Shown: positions 17,401 to 24,148 of the stretch, piece after piece | How the letters are laid out: each line of letters begins with the position of its first letter | How positions within the stretch are numbered: the stretch's first letter is position 1 | Assembly (NCBI RefSeq): GCF_001205715.1 | Contig: NZ_AQQZ01000003.1 | Coordinates: 186,001 to 250,000 of the forward strand | Origin: Pseudaestuariivita atlantica | GTDB lineage: Bacteria; Pseudomonadota; Alphaproteobacteria; Rhodobacterales; Rhodobacteraceae | Length of the DNA stretch: 64,000 nt | Reading direction: 5' to 3' | Notes under the pieces: model-generated | Told to the model about the DNA's origin: nothing | Database searches by the model: none | Seen by the model: the letters and a program-made list of their open reading frames with translations, nothing else | Program-made: the position numbers and the translations under genes

Positions 17401-19058
17401 AGGACTGGATCACCCCCGCCGAGGCCGAGTTGCGGCCGCCCTCCGACGTGATGCGCCTGTCGCGGCTGGGGGCGATGTTTCCCACGCGGCTGTCGTTCCT
17501 GCGCACGCTCATGCGGCGGCTGGATCGCGAAGGCGCCACGCTCAACCGGCCGGTCTGGCAGATGAACGCCGAAGGTCACGGGCATGCCGTCTACACGATC
17601 CGGCTGGGCGGGCATGACTACGCGCTGGTCGCGGTGTCGAACGAGCTGGACCCGAGCCAGCGCACAGACCGGGTGATCGCCACTGCTTGGGACGCGGCGT
17701 TCGTCCTTTATGATGGCGTGCCGGACGAGGCCGAGGTGGCGCGCATCCGGCGCGAGGCGCCGAAGCAGGAGGCCGGGCGGTTCGGGCCGCGCGACCTCGT
17801 CCTCAGCCGCGCCAACAAGTCGGTGCGCCTCTTCACCCACGTGGCAGAGGCCTTGCGCGCGGGGCGGCAGCCCGACGAGGACCCGATCCGCGAGATCGGC
17901 TACCTGATGCGCACGACGGCGGTTTACGGCAACGGCAAGTTCGGGATCGCCGACCGCACGCGGATCGCGGCCCGTCCCGGCCTCGACGGGCCGTTCATGG
18001 CCGAGATGCTGACCGTCTGGATGATCCGCAACTTCACCCACGACCTCGTGTCGCATGTGGGTGGGGCGCCGCTTGAACCGCGTCTCAGGCGGCATTTGGG
18101 GATCGGCAACGCGACGGGGCTTGGTATGGCGCCGTTCCTCGTCACCCACCCCGTCCTTCTGAACAACTGGATGCTGGCGCGAGAGACGGCGCTGGCGCGG
18201 GTGCGCGCGGTCGAGGTTCTGACGGAAGACCAGAAAACCTGCCTGCGCAATCTGGCCGATACCCGCGTGCCGCGTCACCTTGCGGAATGGCAGGTGCCCG
18301 ACCCCGCACACCAGGCACGGATCGAGGCCTTGGCAAAGGATTTCGCGGCGTTCCGCACCCGGCACCTGACCGACGCGGCGCTGGCGCGGTCCAACCCGAT
18401 TGACCGCGCGCTGCGGGCGGCGGCAGAGGTCGGGCAGGATCTGGAAGAACTGGTGGTCGCGCTGGTGCTGGAACCCTTCCCCGACCTGGTGGACGGGTTG
18501 GAAGAGTGCATGGCCGATCCGCTGGGATATGTCGGGCCGGGGCTGCACCGGACCGGAGCGTTGCGGGACGCGATCGAGGACCGGTTCGGCTGGGCCCTGA
18601 AGACCGATTACCAAGCGCCCGACGCCTGCCGGCGGTTCTGGTACGTGAGCGCCGAGAAGCTGGAGCCGCGCCTTGGCGACCGCCACGCCGAACCGGGTGC
18701 CGAGCGCGAAAGCCCGCTCGACGTCGCGCGGCGCGTGCGGGCGCTGTACGAGGCGCTGCCGGACGAGGATACCTGCCTGACGACCTTCCTCGCCACCGCG
18801 CCCGAACACATGATGGCGGTGGAGCGGGTGGAGATCGCGCTGTCGCATCCCTATTCCGAGATCCGCGACAACCTGATCGCCGAGACCTGCCTGCCCATCG
18901 ACATGCTGCGTGCCAAGCTGAGCCTGTTCGGCGCCACGCGGTTCGATCCGAAATCCGACCTGTGGACGCGCATCACCCTGTGCCAGGGCGCGCCCCTGCC
19001 CGAGGAAATGGGCACCGGCACGGCGGATGACTGGTGGCTGCCCGCGCTGGCGCCATGA
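17397..19058 (+). CDS. Unassigned 553-aa protein coupled to the M19-like gene
   Basis: I do not recognise a family. The protein is soluble, with no signal peptide or membrane helix, and looks like a single large globular protein. Notable conserved-looking stretches are 'WQMNAEGHGHAVYTIRLGGH' near 60-80, 'TDRVIATAWDAAFVLYDGVP', 'YGNGKFGIADRTRI' near 180 and 'SPLDVARRVRALYEALPDED' toward the end. Its start and stop both overlap neighbours by four bases (ATGA), so it is translationally locked between the M19-like and DUF3726 proteins and most likely works with them. A catabolic or modification role for a small nitrogenous metabolite is a guess. Confidence 0.85.
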   Translation: MKDWITPAEAELRPPSDVMRLSRLGAMFPTRLSFLRTLMRRLDREGATLNRPVWQMNAEGHGHAVYTIRLGGHDYALVAVSNELDPSQRTDRVIATAWDAAFVLYDGVPDEAEVARIRREAPKQEAGRFGPRDLVLSRANKSVRLFTHVAEALRAGRQPDEDPIREIGYLMRTTAVYGNGKFGIADRTRIAARPGLDGPFMAEMLTVWMIRNFTHDLVSHVGGAPLEPRLRRHLGIGNATGLGMAPFLVTHPVLLNNWMLARETALARVRAVEVLTEDQKTCLRNLADTRVPRHLAEWQVPDPAHQARIEALAKDFAAFRTRHLTDAALARSNPIDRALRAAAEVGQDLEELVVALVLEPFPDLVDGLEECMADPLGYVGPGLHRTGALRDAIEDRFGWALKTDYQAPDACRRFWYVSAEKLEPRLGDRHAEPGAERESPLDVARRVRALYEALPDEDTCLTTFLATAPEHMMAVERVEIALSHPYSEIRDNLIAETCLPIDMLRAKLSLFGATRFDPKSDLWTRITLCQGAPLPEEMGTGTADDWWLPALAP

Positions 19059-19555
19059 GCTTTTCACTGAACGAGGTCGCGGCGCTTGGCACCAAGGCCG
19101 CGCGCGGGGCCGGGGCCGATCCGGCGGTGGCGGCGGCCTTTGGCGCGGCGCTGGTCCGCCATCTGTGCGCGGGCCGCGCGGCAGAGGATATCGACGGCGC
19201 GCTGGACGCCCTGCCCCACGGCCCGGCGCTGCACGGCGCGCTGATCTGCCGGCTGATGCGGCGGTATCGCGAGACGCAGGGCACGGTCTCCGCCCCGGCG
19301 CATGTCCCGCAGGCGCTGGCGCGCAGTTACCTTGACACCCTGCCCGCCCCGCCCACCGCCACGTTCCGCGCGGTCGAGGAGGGCGAGGTACGCTACGAAT
19401 TGCCTCCCTTGGACCCGGCCCCGCTGCCCGACCGGATCGAGGTGCCCACGGCGCTTTTGACGCGGCTCAACCGGCTCGCCAAGGAAACCTATGTGCCGAA
19501 CAGCGATGCCTCCCGCGCGGCGGGCGCGGGTGCGGGGCTGACCGACAATGACTGA
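19055..19555 (+). CDS. DUF3726-type protein, 166 aa
   Basis: The N terminus MSFSLNEVAALGTKAARGAG, followed by acidic and Ala-rich helices, is the pattern of the DUF3726 family ('SLNEVE..A.KAARGAG'). Here it is shorter than many members (about 200 residues). The C-terminal half has 'VPTALLTRLNRLAKETYVPN', also typical. Function is unknown. I start it at the ATG at 19055, which overlaps the upstream stop, and not at the earlier in-frame ATG at 19034. Its own stop overlaps the next gene by eight bases. Confidence 0.8.
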   Translation: MSFSLNEVAALGTKAARGAGADPAVAAAFGAALVRHLCAGRAAEDIDGALDALPHGPALHGALICRLMRRYRETQGTVSAPAHVPQALARSYLDTLPAPPTATFRAVEEGEVRYELPPLDPAPLPDRIEVPTALLTRLNRLAKETYVPNSDASRAAGAGAGLTDND

Positions 19556-20210
19556 GAAAGCGAAACGCACGAACGACCCGACCCAGTGGCACGACCGCTG
19601 GCGCGACGGGCGGATCGGGTTCCACCAGCCGGAGGGCAATCCGCTCTTGCGCCGCCACCTGCCCGCCCTTGGCCTGCCAAGGGGCGCGCGGCTGTTCCTG
19701 CCCCTGTGTGGCAAGACGGGCGATATCGGCTGGCTGATGTCGCAAGGCTTTGCCGTGGCGGGCAGCGAATTGAGCCGGATCGCGGTGGACGCGCTGTTCG
19801 ACGATCTGGGGATGGAGCCGGAGGTGGCCGACCACGGGCCGCTCACCCGCATGTCGGGGCCGGGGGTGGATATCTGGGTCGGCGACATGTTCGACCTGAC
19901 GCCTGCGCTGCTGGGTCCGGTCGACGCGGTCTATGACCGGGCGGCGCTGGTGGCCCTGCCGGACGACATCCGCGCCGTCTATGCCCCGCATCTCGCCGCG
20001 ATTACCGCCAACGCGCCGCACCTGCTGATCACGTTCGATTACGATGCCAGCACGGTCAGCGGCCCGCCCTTCCCGGTCTGGCAAGACGAGATCAGCGCGC
20101 TGTACGTGGAAACGCACGACGTCGCACTTCTGGAAGATGCCGAGGCGAAAGGCGGGATCAAGGGCGTGACGCCCGCGCGCGAACAGGTCTGGCACCTTAT
20201 CCCGCGCTGA
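19548..20210 (+). CDS. tpm: Thiopurine S-methyltransferase family protein
   Basis: A 220-residue SAM-dependent methyltransferase. [20 protein letters not shown] near the N terminus and [20 protein letters not shown] (motif I variant) at about 44-63 are diagnostic of the TPMT family, as is '[18 protein letters not shown]'. Bacterial TPMTs methylate thiopurines and also selenium and tellurium species to volatile forms; which substrate applies here is not visible. The start overlaps the DUF3726 stop, making it the fourth gene of this unit. The 3' end overlaps truA (opposite strand) by 14 bases. Confidence 0.92.
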   Translation: MTEKAKRTNDPTQWHDRWRDGRIGFHQPEGNPLLRRHLPALGLPRGARLFLPLCGKTGDIGWLMSQGFAVAGSELSRIAVDALFDDLGMEPEVADHGPLTRMSGPGVDIWVGDMFDLTPALLGPVDAVYDRAALVALPDDIRAVYAPHLAAITANAPHLLITFDYDASTVSGPPFPVWQDEISALYVETHDVALLEDAEAKGGIKGVTPAREQVWHLIPR

Positions 20211-20970
20211 ACGGGTCCTCGGGGTAACCGACACCGGTGAGGTAAAGCCCTTGCGGCGGGGCGACCGGCCCGCAGCGCGCGCGGTCGGCGGCGTCGAGCG
20301 CCGCGCGCACGTCCGCCGCGCGCCACTTGCCCGCGCCCACCCGTTCCAGCGTTCCGACGAAACTGCGCACCTGGTTGTGCAGGAAGGACCGGGCGCGGAA
20401 GGTGAGGTGGATTTCGGGGCCGAAATCCGTCTCTACCCGCGTGGCGGCGGCGTGATCCAGCGTTTTGACGGGCGAGGCCGACTGGCACATGACCGACCGG
20501 AACGTGGTGAAATCGTGATGCCCGACAAGGGTTTGCGCGGCCTCGTGCATGGCGTCTGCATCCAGCGCATGCTTGATCTGCCATGCCTGCCCGGCCGTGA
20601 CGGTCAAGGGTGCCCGGCGCAGCGCGATGCGGTAGAGATAGCGGCGTTCGACCGCTGAAAAGCGCGCATGCCAGTCGTCATCGACCGCCGCCGCCGCGAG
20701 GATCGCCACGGGCTGCGGTTTGAGGTGGTAATTCAGCGCCTCGGACAGGCGGAACGGCTCCCACGCATCGGCCATGTCGCATTGCGCCACCTGCGCCAGC
20801 GCATGCACGCCCGCATCGGTGCGGCCTGCCGCCGCGATCCGGTGCGGGCCGGGGGCGATGCGGTCGAGCGCAGCCTCGATCGCGGCCTGGACCGAGGGCT
20901 GGTCGGCCTGCGCCTGCCACCCGGCAAAAGGCGCGCCATCATATTCGACTTTCAAGGCGTATCGCGGCAT
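20197..20970 (-). CDS. truA: tRNA pseudouridine(38-40) synthase
   Basis: TruA isomerises U38-U40 in the tRNA anticodon stem. The 257-residue protein has [20 protein letters not shown] at the N terminus and the catalytic Asp52 in [15 protein letters not shown]. '[19 protein letters not shown]' and '[20 protein letters not shown]' complete the family pattern. The start ATG at 20970 fits all known TruA N termini. It is a single minus-strand gene between two plus-strand units. Confidence 0.97.
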   Translation of the reverse strand: MPRYALKVEYDGAPFAGWQAQADQPSVQAAIEAALDRIAPGPHRIAAAGRTDAGVHALAQVAQCDMADAWEPFRLSEALNYHLKPQPVAILAAAAVDDDWHARFSAVERRYLYRIALRRAPLTVTAGQAWQIKHALDADAMHEAAQTLVGHHDFTTFRSVMCQSASPVKTLDHAAATRVETDFGPEIHLTFRARSFLHNQVRSFVGTLERVGAGKWRAADVRAALDAADRARCGPVAPPQGLYLTGVGYPEDPFSAG

Positions 20971-21099
20971 GGGCCCGCCTTACGCACCCCGCGCCGCCGC
21001 TGCAACATCCTCGTGCGGGGACATTCGGGCGCGGCCTCCCTCTGGCCAAGGGGCCGGGGCGTGCCTATCTTGCGACGAACGCGCAGAACGGAGGCCGTT

Positions 21100-22515
21100 T
21101 TGGTCATTTCTCGGATCGCCGACGGCCTGACCCGGCAGGTGGAAACGGTCGCCGACACGGTGTCGGAAACGCTGTTCGAGCCGGTGATCCGGCTGGGCGT
21201 GACCGGGCTGGCGCGGGCGGGAAAGACGGTGTTCATCACCTCGCTGGTCGCCAACCTGCTGGACCGGGGGCGGATGCCGCACCTCTTGGCGGCGAGCGAG
21301 GGGCGGATCGCCGCGTCCTTCCTGCAACCCCAGCCCGACGACACCGTGCCGCGGTTCGATTTCGAGACGCATCTGAACGCGATGACGGCGCGCGAGCCGC
21401 GCTGGCCCGACAGCACCCGCGCGATCAGCGAGTTGCGCCTGTCGCTCAGGGTGCGGCCCGCCGGTCTGCTGGGCGGGTTGCGGGGGCCGCGGACCATTCA
21501 CCTCGACATCATCGACTATCCGGGCGAATGGCTTCTGGACCTGGGACTGCTGGACAAGACCTTTGCCCAGTGGAGTGCCGAAACGCTCGACCGGATCACG
21601 CCGCGCGCGGAGGCGGCGGAGTTTCTCGCCGCCGCGAACGGCGCCACGGGGCTTGCCAAGTGGGAAGAGCCACAGGCCCGCGCGCTGGCCGATGCCTATA
21701 CCGCCTACCTGCGGGCGGCGCGGGGTGCGGGGTATTACGACGTCACGCCGGGGCGGTTCCTGTTGCCCGGTGACCTCGAAGGCTCTCCGGCGCTGACATT
21801 TGCCCCCCTGCCCGCCGAGGACGGCCCGCCGCGACGCGGGCTATGGCGCGAGATGGAGCGGCGGTTCGAGGCCTACAAGGCCCGCGTCGTCAAACCCTTC
21901 TTCCGCGATCATTTCGCGCGGATCGACCGGCAGGTGGTGCTGGTCGACGCACTTGGCGCGATCCATTCCGGCCCACAGGCGGTGGAGGACATGCGCCGCG
22001 CGATGGCCGATATCCTGACCGCCTTCCGCCCCGGATCGAACGCCTTCCTGACCTCGATCCTGTTCGGCAAGCGGGTGGAGAAGATCCTGTTCGCCGCATC
22101 CAAGGCCGATCACCTGCACCACCAGCAGCACCCGCAATTGCAGGCGATCATGGAGGCGCTGACGCGCGAGGCACGGGACCGCGCGCGGTTTGCCGGGGCC
22201 GAGACGGCGGCGATGGCGATTGCGGCGCTGCGCACCACGACCGAGGAGATGGTGACCCATGACGGGGCCGAGTTGCCCTGCGTGAGGGGCACGCTGCTGG
22301 ATACCGGCAAACAGGCCGCGTTCTATCCCGGCGCGCTGCCCGAGGACCCCTCGCACCTGCTGACGCCCGCGCGGGACGGGGCCGAGGCATGGCTTGACGG
22401 GGATTTCCAGGTGATGCGCTTCGCGCCCGCGCCCGTGACGCTGAAACCCGGTGACGGGCCGCCGCATATCCGGCTCGACCGGGCGGCGCAGTTCCTGATC
22501 GGGGACAAGCTGTGA
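21100..22515 (+). CDS. YcjX-family P-loop protein
   Basis: A 471-residue predicted nucleoside-triphosphatase of the YcjX/DUF463 family, found with YcjF in stress-linked operons (with psp genes in enterobacteria). The P-loop is G36-L-A-R-A-G-K42-T43 (VTGLARAGKTVFITSL). Further family blocks are HLDIIDYPGEWLLDL and RQVVLVDALGAIHSGPQAVE. I chose the TTG at 21100 (read MVISRIADGLTRQ) because GGAGG lies six bases upstream. The long upstream frame is antisense to truA. It overlaps the next gene by four bases (GTGA). Confidence 0.88.
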   Translation: MVISRIADGLTRQVETVADTVSETLFEPVIRLGVTGLARAGKTVFITSLVANLLDRGRMPHLLAASEGRIAASFLQPQPDDTVPRFDFETHLNAMTAREPRWPDSTRAISELRLSLRVRPAGLLGGLRGPRTIHLDIIDYPGEWLLDLGLLDKTFAQWSAETLDRITPRAEAAEFLAAANGATGLAKWEEPQARALADAYTAYLRAARGAGYYDVTPGRFLLPGDLEGSPALTFAPLPAEDGPPRRGLWREMERRFEAYKARVVKPFFRDHFARIDRQVVLVDALGAIHSGPQAVEDMRRAMADILTAFRPGSNAFLTSILFGKRVEKILFAASKADHLHHQQHPQLQAIMEALTREARDRARFAGAETAAMAIAALRTTTEEMVTHDGAELPCVRGTLLDTGKQAAFYPGALPEDPSHLLTPARDGAEAWLDGDFQVMRFAPAPVTLKPGDGPPHIRLDRAAQFLIGDKL

Positions 22516-22952
22516 GCGGCGGGCCTGCCCTACGCGCGGCGACGCCGCTGGATGCCGGGCGGATCGGAGCGCTGTTTTCGGCCTTCGTGGACGACAACGA
22601 CTGGATGCCGCGCCTGCACACGCGAGCCGAGGACGTGGCCCATGCCGGGACGCTGATTTCGCGCGGCTGGGTGACCGTGGCCGACGACGCGGCGGGGTTC
22701 CTTGCGCGGGATGGCGAGGTGATCCACGCGCTTTACGTCCACCGCGACCGGCGCGGGGAGGGGCTGGGCAGCGCCCTTCTCGCCGCGGCGAAGGAGCAGT
22801 CGGACAGGCTGCGGCTCTGGACCTTTCAGGCCAACGCGCGCGCGCAGGCCTTCTACCTTGCGCGGGGCTTTACCGAGTCTCTCAGGACCGACGGGCGTAC
22901 CAATGACGAGCGTCTGCCCGACATCGAATACATCTGGAGGCGAGATCCATGA
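22512..22952 (+). CDS. GNAT N-acetyltransferase, 146 aa
   Basis: A small acetyltransferase starting with GTG. The core has VIHALYVHRDRRGEGLGSAL with the acetyl-CoA-binding R-R-G-E-G-L-G loop, then LWTFQANARAQAFYLARGF, the motif B ending common in RimI-like enzymes. The substrate is unknown. It is inserted between the ycjX-like and ycjF-like genes with four-base overlaps on both sides (GTGA and ATGA), an arrangement suggesting the acetyltransferase belongs to the same response. Confidence 0.9.
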   Translation: MSGGPALRAATPLDAGRIGALFSAFVDDNDWMPRLHTRAEDVAHAGTLISRGWVTVADDAAGFLARDGEVIHALYVHRDRRGEGLGSALLAAAKEQSDRLRLWTFQANARAQAFYLARGFTESLRTDGRTNDERLPDIEYIWRRDP

Positions 22953-23956
22953 GCACGCCACCCAAGGGCCCCGTCCTGATCGACATGGAGCCGGGCAAGG
23001 AAGACGCCACCCCCTCCCCCGCCGAGGCACCGCCGGTGCCCGACCTCGCCGACGAGCCACCCACGGGCGCGGCGATGGGACAGGCGATTGCGCTGACCGC
23101 GCGGCGGCCCTCGATGCTGGCGCGCTGGTTCTGGGCGTTGCTGATGTCGATCCTCACGCTGGTCGTGTCGGTCTGGGCCTGGCGGTTCCTGACGGATCTT
23201 GTGGCCTCTGCCCCGATCCTCGGCTGGATCGCCACGGGGCTGGTGGGGCTGTTCCTTCTGGTGCTGCTGCTGATCGCGGCGAAGGAACTGGCGGCGTTTT
23301 CCCGGCTGGCCCGGATCGACCGTATCCACCGCGCCGCCGACGAAGCGCTGGAGGCCGCAGATGCCGGCGCAGCGCGCAAGATCGTGCGCCAGATGACGAC
23401 GCTTTACGCGGGCCGGGACGACACGCGCTGGGGCCGTGACCGGCTGGCGCAGATGATGCCCGACCAGTTCGACGCCGACGGTATCCTCGCACTGGCCGAG
23501 AACGAGCTGCTGACCCCCCTCGACACCGCCGCGCGGGCCGAGGTTGAGGCGGCAGCGCGGCAGGTCGCAACCGTCACGGCGCTGGTTCCGCTGGCACTGG
23601 CGGACGTGATCACCGCGTTGACGGCGAACCTGCGCATGATCCGCCGCATCGCCGAGGTCTATGGCGGGCGGTCGGGGACGCTGGGAAGCTGGCGGCTGAC
23701 GCGCGCGGTGATGACCCACCTTGTCGCCACTGGCGCGGTTGCGGTGGGCGACGACCTGATCGGGTCGGTCGGCGGCGGGCACCTTCTGGGCAAGGTATCG
23801 CGCCGGTTCGGCGAGGGCGTGGTGAACGGCGCGCTGACCGCGCGGGTGGGCGTCGCCGCGATGGAAGTCTGCCGCCCCCTGCCGTTCCGCGCCGCCTCGC
23901 GCCCCTCGGTCACCGCCATCGTGACGCGGTCGCTGACCGGGCTCTTTTCCCGCTAG
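22949..23956 (+). CDS. YcjF/TIGR01620-like membrane protein (DUF697)
   Basis: A 335-residue inner-membrane protein. The N-terminal 60 residues are polar and Pro-rich (GPVLIDMEPGKEDATPSPAE). Two membrane helices lie at about 52-75 (WFWALLMSILTLVVSVWAWR) and 85-110. The C-terminal domain has VPLALADVITALTANLRMIR and 'GRSGTLGSWRLTRAVMTHLV', matching the DUF697 region of YcjF. It is the expected partner of the YcjX protein two genes upstream. It ends before a 58-base gap with no obvious terminator and then the ileS leader. Confidence 0.87.
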   Translation: MSTPPKGPVLIDMEPGKEDATPSPAEAPPVPDLADEPPTGAAMGQAIALTARRPSMLARWFWALLMSILTLVVSVWAWRFLTDLVASAPILGWIATGLVGLFLLVLLLIAAKELAAFSRLARIDRIHRAADEALEAADAGAARKIVRQMTTLYAGRDDTRWGRDRLAQMMPDQFDADGILALAENELLTPLDTAARAEVEAAARQVATVTALVPLALADVITALTANLRMIRRIAEVYGGRSGTLGSWRLTRAVMTHLVATGAVAVGDDLIGSVGGGHLLGKVSRRFGEGVVNGALTARVGVAAMEVCRPLPFRAASRPSVTAIVTRSLTGLFSR

Positions 23957-23977
23957 GCGGGGGGCCCAAGCTCGCGC

Positions 23978-24006
23978 TTTACCCCTGCCCCGATTGGGCC
24001 TATAGC
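23978..24006 (+). promoter_or_regulatory. Predicted sigma-70 promoter for the ileS leader
   Basis: TTTACC (23978-23983) and TATAGC (24001-24006) are separated by exactly 17 bases. A start site six to eight bases downstream would fall at about 24012-24014, at the ATG of the candidate leader peptide, so the leader would be translated without a 5' untranslated region. Similarity to consensus is moderate (4/6 at each hexamer). Confidence 0.5.
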
Positions 24007-24014
24007 TCGCGCCC

Positions 24015-24065
24015 ATGATGACAGGCCTTGCGATCATCATTCGAATTACATGCCCGGCGCTCTGA
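24015..24065 (+). CDS. Candidate Ile-rich leader peptide upstream of ileS, 16 aa
   Basis: A short ORF reads MMTGLAIIIRITCPAL and stops with TGA. Four of 16 residues are isoleucine, three of them consecutive (ATC ATC ATT), directly upstream of the isoleucyl-tRNA synthetase gene. This is the layout of an attenuation leader that senses charged tRNA-Ile. Two dyads overlap it. ATGATGA (24015-24021) can pair with TCATCAT in the Ile codons, and CCCGGCGCTC (24053-24062) can pair with GAGC-T-GCCGGG (24071-24081) around the stop codon. No U-tract follows, so the mechanism (translational, Rho-dependent) is open. Confidence 0.55.
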   Translation: MMTGLAIIIRITCPAL

Positions 24066-24081
24066 CACGCGAGCTGCCGGG
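24053..24081 (+). promoter_or_regulatory. Stem-loop around the leader stop codon
   Basis: CCCGGCGCTC pairs with GAGC, a bulged T and GCCGGG, giving ten pairs with an eight-base loop that contains the leader TGA. A weaker alternative uses GGG (24079-24081) and GGCG (24086-24089) with CGCC (24102-24105) and CCC (24107-24109), so the two structures share bases and exclude each other. A ribosome stalled at the Ile codons (24033-24047) would leave the first stem free to form. Confidence 0.45.
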
Positions 24082-24148
24082 ACAAGGCGTCTGGACACCC
24101 GCGCCGCCCTCCACACCGATCCGTACCCATTGCTGATGGACCGCCTTC

